Shown: piece after piece, positions 13,494 to 20,856 of the stretch
Layout of the letters: every line of letters starts with the position of its first letter
How positions within the stretch are numbered: the stretch's first letter is position 1
Source of the DNA: a virus
Length of the DNA stretch: 32,709 nt
Direction: 5' to 3' (one strand)
Virus record (IMG/VR): IMGVR_UViG_3300044614_001036
Coordinates: 1-32,709 of that record
Translations under genes and position numbers: made by a program
The notes under the pieces: model-generated
Database searches by the model: none
Seen by the model: the letters and a program-made list of their open reading frames with translations, nothing else
Told to the model about the DNA's origin: nothing

Positions 13494-13655
13494 TTACAGC
13501 GAGCGCAGCTGCGCCAGCGTCAGGTCTGTCTCTTCGATCTCGGTCGTCAGCCGCTCGACAGCGGCCACATCACCAATCGCTGCCGCAGACGCGGAGAGCT
13601 GCGACAGGTGGACGACCTTGCGCTCAAGCATGGCAATCAGGGCGGCGATGGTCAT
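13494..13655 (-). CDS. 53-aa coiled-coil protein in the tail cluster
   Basis: A short gene: ATG at 13655, TAA at 13496-13494, product MTIAALIAMLERKVVHLSQL... ending LAQLRSL. Hydrophobic residues fall in heptad spacing (IAALIAMLERKVVHLSQL, then VERLTTEIEETDLTLAQL), predicting an almost entirely coiled-coil peptide. It begins 2 nt after the stop of the 480-aa tail gene and ends 21 nt before the repeat-protein gene. It could be a small trimerisation or chaperone subunit of the tail tip; that is inference. Confidence 0.65.
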   Translation of the reverse strand: MTIAALIAMLERKVVHLSQLSASAAAIGDVAAVERLTTEIEETDLTLAQLRSL

Positions 13656-13657
13656 GG

Positions 13658-15100
13658 TTAGATCACCATCGCGCGGAGCATCACCGTGCTCGTGTTGAGG
13701 ACCATGTAGACGTAGTCGATCTCAGTGGCTCCGTCTTTGTAATGCACGTCGAACGCCGTGTCGCCCGCGATGGCCGCGCCTTGGGTGTACGTCATCGTGG
13801 ACCATCCGTCCTGCGCGTTGGTCACGACGTTAAAGCGCATCCATCGGCCCGTCGCGTCTTTTTGTGCGTAGATCGAGTTGTGGCGGTACGTGTACTTCGT
13901 GCCCGCGCCGAAGACTTCGGTCGCCGGGGCGTAGGTGAGCGCACTCACCCATGTGTTCGCCGCGATGTCGTAGCGGTCCAGCACCGCACCCGCGCCGCCA
14001 CGGAACGAGTAGATAAAGCGCCCGTTCTGGATGGCGTTTTCGTTCGTCCACGCTGCGTCCGTGGCTTCCCACACCCAATGCGCGGACATGCCCACGGCGG
14101 GCGCAGCGGCACGGGCGGCGGTCGGCGTGAGCGTCGTCCACGTACCCGCGCTGATGCTGTAGCGGAACAGCGTGACGGCGTTCGACCCCAGGTAGTAGAT
14201 GAAGTCGTCGTTCCCTTCGATGTTGTAGACGCTCGTTGCATCGGGCTGCGTCGTCCACGCCGCCGATGTCGTCAGCACCGTGCCGGTGTTGCTGGCAATC
14301 GTGCGGATCTGCCCCGCGCCCGTGCCCGAGACGATGCGGACCTGTGAGTTCGTCCACTGGTTCGTCGTCCACGTCTTCGCGCTGTTCGTGAGCGTCGATG
14401 CGCCGCCAGCCGTCGCCGTGCCGGTGGCGAATGCGACGTAGCCATCACCCATCCACGACGGGGTGGCAACGAGCTTGCTGTCGGTGCCGATCACCGCTGC
14501 CGGTGCGATACCGTCCGTCGCGCCCGTCTCGGCGCTGCTCCACGTGTTCAACGCGAAGTCGTAGAACCTGAACACCGCTGCCGTCGTCGTGCCCGCTGCC
14601 GTGATGGCGTTGAGCACGTACCAACGCGGCGTCAGCAAGCGGAACGTCGTCGATGCGGTGAACGCTGACGCCTGCGTGGCGACCGTGATCACTGCGTTGG
14701 TGCCGACGGTGTTGCTGACAATCGCCAGCGTCACGCCAGCGTTCGGCCCGCCCGTGATGTGGATGCTGTAGCCGCGCAGGTCGCGGGCCAGCGTCAGGTT
14801 CGTGGTGATCGTGGACGTGGTGCCCGCCGTCGCCGTGCCCGAGGGGCCGATGCTCGTGGCCGTCCCACACGCGCCGACCGCAAACGTGCCCGCGAGTGCG
14901 CCGGACGGGATCTGCACCCACGCATCTTCTTGCGGGTTGTAGAGGTACTGCACTGTGGCCGAGACAACGTAGAGCTGCTGCTGGCGGTAGTGCCTCGACG
15001 ATGCGATGAACGCGCCCGCGACCGTGGCTGCCGGCGCCGGCGTGCAGAACTCCCACCGCTTGAGATCGAGAATCTTTCGGTTGCCGTTGGTGGTTGCCAT
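13658..15100 (-). CDS. Tail-tip protein, probable kelch-like beta-propeller, 480 aa
   Basis: The sequence alternates strand pairs such as YVVSATVQYLYNPQEDAWVQ, RFYDFALNTWSS, FRYSISAGTWTTLTP and LDRYDIAANTWVSALTYAP. These x-Y-D/N-x-x-x-x-x-W motifs are typical kelch/propeller blades. Two related insert domains share a pattern, GTATAGTTSTITTNLT to VATQASAF (about 87-150) and GTATAGGASTLTNSAKTW to IEGNDDF (about 230-300); the second holds SGTGAGQIRTIASNTGTVL, a module common in phage tail proteins. A receptor-binding or tail-tip role is likely. It is coupled to the 53-aa gene after 2 nt. Confidence 0.7.
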   Translation of the reverse strand: MATTNGNRKILDLKRWEFCTPAPAATVAGAFIASSRHYRQQQLYVVSATVQYLYNPQEDAWVQIPSGALAGTFAVGACGTATSIGPSGTATAGTTSTITTNLTLARDLRGYSIHITGGPNAGVTLAIVSNTVGTNAVITVATQASAFTASTTFRLLTPRWYVLNAITAAGTTTAAVFRFYDFALNTWSSAETGATDGIAPAAVIGTDSKLVATPSWMGDGYVAFATGTATAGGASTLTNSAKTWTTNQWTNSQVRIVSGTGAGQIRTIASNTGTVLTTSAAWTTQPDATSVYNIEGNDDFIYYLGSNAVTLFRYSISAGTWTTLTPTAARAAAPAVGMSAHWVWEATDAAWTNENAIQNGRFIYSFRGGAGAVLDRYDIAANTWVSALTYAPATEVFGAGTKYTYRHNSIYAQKDATGRWMRFNVVTNAQDGWSTMTYTQGAAIAGDTAFDVHYKDGATEIDYVYMVLNTSTVMLRAMVI

Positions 15101-15107
15101 ATGCGTC

Positions 15108-15770
15108 TCAGGTGACGTTGATGTTGCGGCGCATGCTGTCTGCGCCGAGGCGCATCAGCGAGGGAATCTGCTCGGTCGCCGCGAGGCCACCGATCTGCGT
15201 TTGGTTCGTCAGCGTCGACACCGTGGTGACCGTGCCGACCGTCGTGATCGTCGCGAGCGTCAACGACGCCGAGATGGAGTCGACCAGCACGCGCAGACGG
15301 CCTGCCGTGTCGGGCATCGACTGGCCGATGGTGCGGACGAGGGCTTGCAACGCCATGCGCTGCGCTTCGATGGCTTCGACCAACTCTGCAATGGCGTCCG
15401 TCGGGATCTTGTCGTCGATGCTTGCCAGCGCCGTGCTGGAGACATCCAGCCCCAGACCGAGCGCCGCCATCGCGGCCGCCGTGATACGCAGCTCGGCGCG
15501 GGTGCCCGCCGGCGCCGCGCGGGCGACCGTGTCCTCCTGCGCTCGCGTGACGGTCAGCACATCACCGACGCGCGCGGTACACATCACCTGTTCGCGCCCG
15601 AGGACGACGTTGCTCCCGTCCACCTCTTCGAGCGTCAAGATGAAGAAGTCGAGGCCCGTCGGCGCAGGGAATCGAACCCCCTCGCCCGTCGCCAGCGTGA
15701 GCGACGTGGTGCTCGTCGTGATGCTGCTGGCGAGCGTGCTCGCGGCCGCATCCTTCCACAGACGTGCCAT
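15108..15770 (-). CDS. Tail-tip/fibre N-terminal-type protein, 220 aa
   Basis: It opens MARLWKDAAASTLASSITTS, then GEGVRFPAPTGLDFFILTLE, MCTARVGDVLTVTRAQEDTV and RAELRITAAAMAAL. I recognise this pattern (wkdnA.stla..i, GxGxxFPxPT, LTV.RAqEgT.A) from the N-termini of many phage tail-fibre or tail-tip proteins. The C-terminal half has a helical part (AIAELVEAIEAQRMALQALV) and a Thr/Val-rich strand region. It probably anchors receptor-binding parts to the tail. The gene starts at the ATG at 15770 and ends 7 nt before the 480-aa gene. Confidence 0.75.
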   Translation of the reverse strand: MARLWKDAAASTLASSITTSTTSLTLATGEGVRFPAPTGLDFFILTLEEVDGSNVVLGREQVMCTARVGDVLTVTRAQEDTVARAAPAGTRAELRITAAAMAALGLGLDVSSTALASIDDKIPTDAIAELVEAIEAQRMALQALVRTIGQSMPDTAGRLRVLVDSISASLTLATITTVGTVTTVSTLTNQTQIGGLAATEQIPSLMRLGADSMRRNINVT

Positions 15771-15807
15771 TATGGTTTCAGGCGGAGGGTGAGTGGACGG
15801 CGGTCGC

Positions 15808-16155
15808 TCATGCGTCGATCCGGATGAGCGCCCACGGGAACGCGCGGGCGGTGCCGCCGTCCTGTCGCAGCACGGCGATCAGCTCCGAGCCGGACGGCAC
15901 GGCGATGAGCGGCGAGATCTTGACGGGATCGGATTGCGTGTGCTGATACGGTGCGCTGAACGCGGTTCGGGTGGTGCCGCCGGGCCGAGCGCGCGTCCGC
16001 AGCGTGAGCGTAAGCGTCTCCCCGTTCGCCAGGTTCACGGCATCAACGTGCAGCACGTAGCACCCGCCGCCCGTCGGCCCCGCCTGTGTGACGAGCGTGG
16101 TGTCCGTGGCGAGCGTCGGCGTCGTCGTGTTCTCGCTGGCGATTGAGGCAGGCAT
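15808..16155 (-). CDS. Beta-rich structural protein, 115 aa
   Basis: Unrecognised small protein with a jelly-roll-like pattern: TLVTQAGPTGGGCYVLHVDA, GETLTLTLRTRARPGG, SPLIAVPSGSELIAVLRQ and FPWALIRIDA at the end. This layout (an outer strand, a Gly-rich turn, an LTL strand, a final W-L-I/V strand) is frequent in small phage tail-tip proteins. The ATG at 16155 overlaps the previous stop by one base (TGATG). The structural role is inferred from its place between tail-tip genes. Confidence 0.6.
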   Translation of the reverse strand: MPASIASENTTTPTLATDTTLVTQAGPTGGGCYVLHVDAVNLANGETLTLTLRTRARPGGTTRTAFSAPYQHTQSDPVKISPLIAVPSGSELIAVLRQDGGTARAFPWALIRIDA

Positions 16156-16952
16156 CAGGCGAACAGGTGAAGGATGGGTGTCGCGACGGCGACATTGCGA
16201 TCAAACGCGAGCGAGACGCGCGTGCTCGCCGGGATCGCGCACGGGTACGGCCCCCACATCAGCGCGACAGACGCGTTGCCCCACTGGCCGGGCAGCCCGA
16301 CGCGCTCGGACGCCCGCACTTCAGACCCGCTCGCGCCGACGTACAGCGACATCAGCGCAATACCACCCGTGTCGCTGACCGACCCGAAGCTCACGCCCCA
16401 CGCGCGATACGCTCGCGCGGTGCTGGCGACGAACTCCACTCGCGCACCGCCGCCATACGCGCCCGTAATCGTTGTCGTGCCGCTCGTGGTCGTCGTGTCC
16501 GCGCCGAACGTGTCGCATCGGTGATATCCGACCGGGTACAGCGCGCCGCTGCGCACGAGCGAGACTGCGACCGCCACGTTCGGAGCGCCGCCGATGCTGC
16601 ACCGGCATGCGGCGGCGAGGCGACCCGCCGGGACCCGGATCGGGAGATACGCCTGCAGCGCGTAGGGCGAGCGATACCCGAGAATGTTCATCGCCAGATT
16701 CGACACGAGCGGCTCCTCGGACCCACTCGCGCCGGTCGCAATGGTCACGAGATACCGACCGCCCGTATCCGCGTTTGGCGACACGGACAACACGAGCCCC
16801 TCCGCACTCGGCGCATTCGCCGTCAGCTGCACATAACTGCTCAACGCGTGCGCGGTGGCCGACGGCGTCAGCAGGACATCGACGTTGTCGTTATCGACAT
16901 ACGTCGAGGCCACCATTGACGCATCGACTCGCACCAGCGGCCAGTTACTCAC
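16155..16952 (-). CDS. Beta-rich tail-tip protein, 265 aa
   Basis: I do not recognise a family. The sequence is mostly strands and turns without long helices: GRYLVTIATGASGSEEPLVS, LQAYLPIRVPAGRLAAACRC, GGARVEFVASTARAYRAWGV, ending VSLAFDRNVAVATPILHLF. Two GASGSE turns (about 74 and 213) hint at an internal duplication. It is coupled by one base to the 115-aa gene and overlaps the 140-aa gene by 4 nt. A carbohydrate-binding or structural role at the tail tip is possible but not shown. Confidence 0.6.
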   Translation of the reverse strand: MSNWPLVRVDASMVASTYVDNDNVDVLLTPSATAHALSSYVQLTANAPSAEGLVLSVSPNADTGGRYLVTIATGASGSEEPLVSNLAMNILGYRSPYALQAYLPIRVPAGRLAAACRCSIGGAPNVAVAVSLVRSGALYPVGYHRCDTFGADTTTTSGTTTITGAYGGGARVEFVASTARAYRAWGVSFGSVSDTGGIALMSLYVGASGSEVRASERVGLPGQWGNASVALMWGPYPCAIPASTRVSLAFDRNVAVATPILHLFA

Positions 16953-17371
16953 ATCGGCACCGTCGCGAGCACCGCGTCCCGACGCGCGGCGTCAAGCAGC
17001 CCGGCTGCGATCAGCGCATCGACCCCCGCAATCGTGCGCGGGTCGAGCACGTCGATGTCGCTCACCACCTGAAAGCGCAGCAGCCACGCGCGGAGCGCCG
17101 CCGCCTGCCCTGTCGTGCCTTGTGCGGCGAGATGGACCGCGACCAAGCACGCGTCGCCGAGTCGATCCATGAACGTCTGCCGCGAGATGGTCGAGCGGAC
17201 GCGCGGAGGACGTGGCACGAGCATGCGCTGCGTCGCGTCCCACTGCACCAGCGCGAAGTCTGGCGCGCTTTCATACGGCACGGCGGCGAGGCCGTCCGGC
17301 AACGGAGTGGCGATGACCGTCCCGCTGCTCACCATCGCGCCGGTGTCGGATCGATAGACGATGTAAAACAT
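16949..17371 (-). CDS. Phage protein of the tail region, 140 aa
   Basis: The protein starts MFYIVYRSDTGAMVSSGTVI, a beta-hairpin typical of small tail-associated proteins. A helical part follows: ISRQTFMDRLGDACLVAVHL, then QAAALRAWLLRFQVVSDIDV, LDPRTIAGVDALIAAGLLDA and ARRDAVL. This C-terminal pattern (F..R......A, a short linker, VDLdDp.t..Gv..L...Gll...R...IL) is one I recognise from many phage proteins near tail genes, with no assigned role. A tail-fibre assembly function would fit. The ATG at 17371 overlaps the upstream stop as TGATG. Confidence 0.65.
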   Translation of the reverse strand: MFYIVYRSDTGAMVSSGTVIATPLPDGLAAVPYESAPDFALVQWDATQRMLVPRPPRVRSTISRQTFMDRLGDACLVAVHLAAQGTTGQAAALRAWLLRFQVVSDIDVLDPRTIAGVDALIAAGLLDAARRDAVLATVPM

Positions 17372-17970
17372 CACGGCTGGTTGTCCGTGCTGCTGATCGT
17401 GAAGCTGTTCACCGAGAGCGACTGGCCGGATGTGAGCACGGCGTTGTCCAGCACGAGGTCGGGCGTGAACGTGATCGACGCTGCGCTCGACACGCCCGCC
17501 GTGCTGCTCATGGAGAGCGTGACCGTCGTGCCGGTCACGGCGATGACAGACGACCCGGCCACGATGCCAGTGCCCGACACGTTCATGCCGACGACGACGC
17601 CCGTCGTGGCCGCGAAGTTCAGCACGTTGCCGTTGGCCGCCGTCAGCGCATTGGTCGCGATCACAACCTGCACGCCCGCGCTGCCCTCGATGCGCGCCGT
17701 GTCGCCCGCGTTCCGCAGCCGGAAGTGGCCTGCCGTGCCCGCGTTGCTCGTGTTCGCCGTCAGCGGCACCCCGGCCAACGAGCGTGAGACGCCCGACACG
17801 GCGGCCCAGCCGCTCGCAAGGGTGAACGTCCACAGCAGCGTGCCCGTGGCCGCATTGGCGACGCCAGGCGGCGCACCAGTGCGGACCTCGAGGACAGCGG
17901 TCGATGGGAACGTCGTGGACAGGAACGCGAGGCTGTCGCCGTGGGCGACGGTATTCAGGTCATACGGCAT
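17371..17970 (-). CDS. Tail-associated beta-rich protein, 199 aa
   Basis: The frame is open to 18183, but the start that fits is the ATG at 17970 (MPYDLNTVAHGDSLAFLSTT), which overlaps the upstream gene by 11 nt. The centre (LRNAGDTARIEGSAGVQVVI) and the segment TTGVVVGMNVSGTGIVAGSS, then VIAVTGTTVTLSMSSTAGV, form a repeat-like beta domain found in many phage structural proteins (ttgi.vGM.VsGtgI..G..V..V.gttVtLS). It probably builds part of the tail tip. Confidence 0.65.
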   Translation of the reverse strand: MPYDLNTVAHGDSLAFLSTTFPSTAVLEVRTGAPPGVANAATGTLLWTFTLASGWAAVSGVSRSLAGVPLTANTSNAGTAGHFRLRNAGDTARIEGSAGVQVVIATNALTAANGNVLNFAATTGVVVGMNVSGTGIVAGSSVIAVTGTTVTLSMSSTAGVSSAASITFTPDLVLDNAVLTSGQSLSVNSFTISSTDNQP

Positions 17971-18403
17971 GATGCGGCGTCTCCGTGTGTGTGTGCGCCA
18001 GCGCCCACGCGCGCAGTCGGCGCGGGGTGCGTCCGGCGGGAAGAATCGAGAGCGGTGCGCCCGCTTCTGCGAGCGCCTCCGCGCACAGCTCCGAGCAGGT
18101 CCAGCGGTCCCGCGATGTGAGCGGCGTCCCGTAGAGCACCGCGCCGAGCAGGTCGTAGCGCGCGCCAGCGCGCCGATGCGCAAAGCGGATCGCGGTCAGC
18201 GCCTTTGCCTGTACGGGGACGCGTTCCCAGTCGGCGTCATCGGGCGGCACGAACACTGGCTGCACGCCGACGCCGAGCTGCGCTTCCCAGCCGGTGCCGT
18301 CCGGCAGCACAATGGCACAGTGGACGGGCGCGCCCGCGAACAACCGCACGACCTGCGACCAGAACGTCAGCGGGACGGAGCGGCGGAACGCAATCGCGAT
18401 CAC
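17960..18403 (-). CDS. Permuted papain-like (YiiX/NlpC-type) amidase
   Basis: The 147-aa protein shows the circularly permuted order of the YaeF/YiiX group: His first in APVHCAIVLPDG (about residue 28), then GARYDLLGAVLYGTPL, and the catalytic Cys in RWTCSELCAEALAEAG (about residue 100). Related enzymes cut amide or peptide bonds in peptidoglycan or lipids. The start is GTG at 18403 in a GTGA overlap with the secreted-protein gene; the longer frame to 18502 is less likely. It sits between the lysis genes and the second tail cluster, so it may assist cell-wall penetration during entry or lysis. No signal peptide is visible. Confidence 0.65.
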   Translation of the reverse strand: MIAIAFRRSVPLTFWSQVVRLFAGAPVHCAIVLPDGTGWEAQLGVGVQPVFVPPDDADWERVPVQAKALTAIRFAHRRAGARYDLLGAVLYGTPLTSRDRWTCSELCAEALAEAGAPLSILPAGRTPRRLRAWALAHTHTETPHHAV

Positions 18404-18741
18404 GGGCAGGCCGGTGGCTGCGCGGCGCGGGTGAGCGCACTCGCGCGGTGAACGTAGAGCGTTGGGTGGATGCGCCACTGCGCCCCTCGGCACGGCGGCC
18501 ACGCGACGAGGTAGCGGTCGCCTGCATCCGTGCGACGCAGGGTGACCACCGCGCGGCAGGTGCCGTCGGCGGCGACAAACCGTGTCTCGTCGCGCCGCTC
18601 GACATCAATGGCGCCGATCTGCGGCGCGTCAAGCCACTGGCCGATGCCCGGCCCCAGCGCGCATGGGTTGGGCAGGTCACGCACGGCGGTCTGTGCGGAC
18701 ACCGGCGCGGCGAGCACGAGGGCGAGGAGGAGGAGGCGCAT
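18400..18741 (-). CDS. Secreted cysteine-containing protein, 113 aa
   Basis: The protein starts with a clear Sec signal peptide, MRLLLLALVLAAPVSAQTAV, with cleavage predicted after VSA (residue 16). The mature part has four cysteines (PNPCALG, DGTCRAVV, PPCRGAQ and the final PPACP), enough for two disulfides, and no lipobox, so it is periplasmic or secreted and not a lipoprotein. I chose the ATG at 18741 because the signal peptide begins there. It is one of the few genes here preceded by a gap (88 nt). Superinfection exclusion, lysis support or a lysogenic-conversion role are possible; I cannot choose between them. Confidence 0.65.
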   Translation of the reverse strand: MRLLLLALVLAAPVSAQTAVRDLPNPCALGPGIGQWLDAPQIGAIDVERRDETRFVAADGTCRAVVTLRRTDAGDRYLVAWPPCRGAQWRIHPTLYVHRASALTRAAQPPACP

Positions 18742-18759
18742 AGCAATGAGGCGAAAGGG

Positions 18760-18829
18760 AGTGCAGCGCCGGGGATGGGACGTCCTACCTGCCGGGCAAC
18801 CTTCACGAGAAGGACCGACGCTGCGCACT
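18760..18829 (-). promoter_or_regulatory. Structured intergenic element
   Basis: The only sizeable gap in the lysis block folds well. AGTGCAGCGCCGGGG (18760-18774) pairs with most of CCGACGCTGCGCACT (18815-18829), with a small bulge and one mismatch. Inside are the hairpin CCTTC-ACGA-GAAGG (18800-18813) and the palindrome GGACGTCC (18778-18785). The element begins right after the zinc-finger gene's stop and lies before the secreted-protein gene. It lacks a T run. It could slow, process or separate expression of the downstream genes. Confidence 0.4.
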
Positions 18830-19333
18830 TCATGCCGTGTCGGCATTTCCTCGTATTGCGTTTTGTCGCGCGCGGCGTTCACGCATGTACGCGGCCCATC
18901 CAATGTGAGGCGCTTTGCCTTTGGCTAGCCCGTACTGCTGCTCTGCACAAAACGCGCACAGGTTTAGCCGCACGCGCACGCCGTCGATAATGCGGTACGC
19001 TTCGCGATTCCCGGCAAAGCGCCCACGGCATGTCGCGCACCGAAAGCTTTTGCGGGTTGCGAACCGTTGCGCTGCGTCGTGTTGCCGCTTTCGCTCACGA
19101 ACTTCCGGCCGCGCGTTGTAGTCGCGAAGGTAGGCGCGCCGCGTTTCTCGTTCTGCAACAGCCCGCAGCCGCGAGATCGCTCGCGTCGCCCGCACTGGCG
19201 CGTCGAGTGTGTCGCACACTACGCACCAAGATCGACGTGAAACGACAAACCCAGAACGGGCGTACTGGCACGGCTGCGGGCTGCGCAATACGTCGTCAAA
19301 CGAAGTGCCGCACAAGACGCAATGACTACGCAC
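18830..19333 (-). CDS. Zinc-finger protein with four CxxC pairs, 167 aa
   Basis: Four cysteine pairs are visible: HCVLCGTSF (residue 5), WCVVCDTLD, RCATCRGRF and LCAFCAEQQ, arranged as two separate zinc-binding modules. Between them is a long charged helix, ETRRAYLRDYNARPEVRERK, of the kind seen next to phage HNH and endonuclease VII-like domains. No HNH histidine motif is apparent, so nuclease activity is uncertain. The start is GTG at 19333, overlapping the small zinc-ribbon gene by 8 nt. Location inside the lysis block is unexpected for a DNA-binding protein and suggests an acquired gene. Confidence 0.6.
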   Translation of the reverse strand: MRSHCVLCGTSFDDVLRSPQPCQYARSGFVVSRRSWCVVCDTLDAPVRATRAISRLRAVAERETRRAYLRDYNARPEVRERKRQHDAAQRFATRKSFRCATCRGRFAGNREAYRIIDGVRVRLNLCAFCAEQQYGLAKGKAPHIGWAAYMRERRARQNAIRGNADTA

Positions 19334-19517
19334 GCGCCGCCCCGCACGTCCGGCACACCGTGTTCGCCGGAGCGTTCCACACGCCGTAGGTGCCGCAGCG
19401 ACACAGCCACAGCGCCAGCCGCGAGCGGTCGAACGGCTCGGACGGCATCATGTGCGGACGCTGGAGCGCGGCGGTCAGCGCCTCGTGCGCCTTGCGTGCC
19501 CAGCGGCCGTTGTGCAT
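19326..19517 (-). CDS. Small zinc-ribbon protein, 63 aa
   Basis: The C-terminal half, ALWLCRCGTYGVWNAPANTV then CRTCGAARA, matches a RanBP2-type or rubredoxin-like zinc ribbon (two C-x-C/C-x-x-C pairs). The N-terminal half is a basic helix (GRWARKAHEALTAALQRPHM). The ATG at 19517 lies 2 nt after the spanin-like stop, and the gene overlaps the larger zinc-finger gene by 8 nt. The two zinc proteins are probably co-expressed and may work together, an inference from adjacency. Confidence 0.6.
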   Translation of the reverse strand: MHNGRWARKAHEALTAALQRPHMMPSEPFDRSRLALWLCRCGTYGVWNAPANTVCRTCGAARA

Positions 19518-19519
19518 AG

Positions 19520-20092
19520 CTACCGCACCCCGAGGGTGACAGCCGTGCCAATAATCGCCCCCACTGACAGCCAGCGGAGGCGGGACGGCGGACGGAACGT
19601 GCGACGCTGCTCGGCCAGCGCGACGCGGAGGGCGTCCGCAAGGCGTGCTGGTTCGGTCGCCTGCAGGTCGCCCGCGATCATCAGCGCGCGGTCCTGGGCG
19701 GTCACGAGCGCGGTGAGGGTGTCCCGCTCGTCACGCCATGCTGTTGCGGCATCAGCGGCCGCTTGAGCCAGCGCCTCGCAGGTTGTGTCCGCCGTGGCAA
19801 TGGCGTCGTCAAGGCGCGTCACCGCGACGCGGGTCCGCACCTCGGTCCGAGTCACGGCCACGCGCACGGTATCGATGCGCCCCCGCGCCGCCGTCAGCGC
19901 CGTGCGCAGCGAATCGGCAACCGAATCTGCCACCGCGCGGGCCGCAACAGCATCCCGCAGCGCGTCCGCCCGCGTGTCCCGCACACCTTGCTCGTACTTG
20001 TTGTGCCCGTGCCACGCACACGCCACGAGCACGCCGAGCGCGACGGCAATGCCCCATGTGGCGCGGTGGCGGAGGATGGGCAGGAGGTTCAC
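19520..20092 (-). CDS. Spanin-like membrane protein (Rz-type), 190 aa
   Basis: An N-terminal membrane helix (about 12-27, TWGIAVALGVLVACAW) is followed by a long Ala/Asp/Thr/Val-rich helical stretch (about 35-150) likely to form a coiled coil, then a second hydrophobic segment near the C-terminus (LSVGAIIGTAVTLGV). The start is GTG at 20092, overlapping the endolysin stop as GTGA. Position after the amidase and an N-terminal anchor with periplasmic coiled coil are typical of inner-membrane or unimolecular spanins of Gram-negative phages, which disrupt the outer membrane. The C-terminal hydrophobic segment would fit a unimolecular type. No separate lipoprotein Rz1 was seen in the overlapping frames. 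Confidence 0.65.
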   Translation of the reverse strand: MNLLPILRHRATWGIAVALGVLVACAWHGHNKYEQGVRDTRADALRDAVAARAVADSVADSLRTALTAARGRIDTVRVAVTRTEVRTRVAVTRLDDAIATADTTCEALAQAAADAATAWRDERDTLTALVTAQDRALMIAGDLQATEPARLADALRVALAEQRRTFRPPSRLRWLSVGAIIGTAVTLGVR

Positions 20093-20604
20093 AGCGCCGC
20101 CGTGAGTCGGGCCACGAACGCTGGCCAGTGGAGCGCCTCAGGCAGCGGATCTGACTTGCGACCCGGCGCGCAGTCGCGGTGCCGGATGTGCGCTGATGGT
20201 GACGCCAACGCCGGATAGCGTGCCGCCAAGAGCACCGCCAGCGCCACCGCCGCGTTGATCTGCGCGGGCGTCACCGGCTCGCTGCCGTCGTTCTTGTTCG
20301 CGAAGGCGACACCAACCGACCGGCGATTGATCGACACGCCAGCGGGGACGCCAGCGGGCGGCACGGGCCATGCGCTGACGCCCGCGTGGTAGGCCGTGAC
20401 CCCGAGCGGCGTCGAGGCGATCACGCTGCCGTCGCGCTCGATCAGGTAGTGGTAGCCCGCGCCGCTGTTCGGGCGGGCGATCCACTGCGCCGACGACAGC
20501 GCCGACCCGCCAGCGGTACTATGCCAGCAGCATAATGCCGTCTGCGTGCGCTGCGGCCCGTGGTTCGGCGTCGGGACCGGCGTCGGGATCGTGTCGAGCG
20601 TCAC
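20089..20604 (-). CDS. Endolysin: N-acetylmuramoyl-L-alanine amidase (Amidase_2)
   Basis: The 171-aa protein has the zinc amidase signature: CCWHSTAGG (first His ligand, about residue 27), GYHYLIERDGSVIASTPLGV, then HAGVSAW, INRRSVGVAF, and a C-terminal HRDCAPGRKSDP with the second zinc ligands and the conserved Lys. The fold cleaves the bond between muramic acid and the peptide stem. The start is GTG at 20604, within a GTGA overlap with the holin candidate; the upstream extension of the frame is not homologous. There is no signal peptide, so release depends on a holin, for which two candidates lie directly upstream. Confidence 0.92.
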   Translation of the reverse strand: MTLDTIPTPVPTPNHGPQRTQTALCCWHSTAGGSALSSAQWIARPNSGAGYHYLIERDGSVIASTPLGVTAYHAGVSAWPVPPAGVPAGVSINRRSVGVAFANKNDGSEPVTPAQINAAVALAVLLAARYPALASPSAHIRHRDCAPGRKSDPLPEALHWPAFVARLTAAL

Positions 20605-20849
20605 GCGTCGTCCCGCACCAGCACCGGCTTGCCCGCCTTGACGAGCACCGCCGTCGCAACAAAACCGACGAGGAACGTCCACGGCTCTGCTGTCGCGATG
20701 ATCGGGACCAGCATCGGCGGCAAGCGATCAGGCACATGGTGCAGCCCTTCGATGATGCCGCACGCCGCGAGCACCACGCCGCCGATGCGCTGCCAATCGT
20801 AGGTGCCCGCGTCGATGGCGTTCAGGGTCAGCTTCAGGTTCATCTGCAT
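20601..20849 (-). CDS. Holin candidate with two membrane segments, 82 aa
   Basis: After a short charged start (MQMNLKLTLNAIDAG), two hydrophobic segments are predicted: IGGVVLAACGIIEGL (about 22-37) and a longer one around TFLVGFVATAVLVKAG (about 57-72), ending in a charged tail (KPVLVRDDA). The start is the ATG at 20849, with GAGG 5 nt upstream; the longer frame to 20933 runs into the upstream gene. It lies directly before the endolysin and overlaps it as GTGA, the usual place of a holin. Membrane pore function is inferred from context. Confidence 0.65.
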   Translation of the reverse strand: MQMNLKLTLNAIDAGTYDWQRIGGVVLAACGIIEGLHHVPDRLPPMLVPIIATAEPWTFLVGFVATAVLVKAGKPVLVRDDA

Positions 20850-20856
20850 GGCAACC

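Noticed and set aside
13658-15100. Diversity-generating retroelement, suspected because capsid genes resemble BPP-1
   Set aside because: No reverse transcriptase, template repeat or adenine-biased variable region is visible in the window.
15667-15683. tRNA T-arm-like sequence GGGGTTCGATTCCC on the minus strand
   Set aside because: It encodes the conserved GVRFPAP part of a tail-tip protein, and no anticodon or acceptor stem can be formed around it.
16472-18451. Plus-strand open frame of 659 codons
   Set aside because: It spans several well-supported minus-strand genes and shows shadow-type composition with no recognisable domain.
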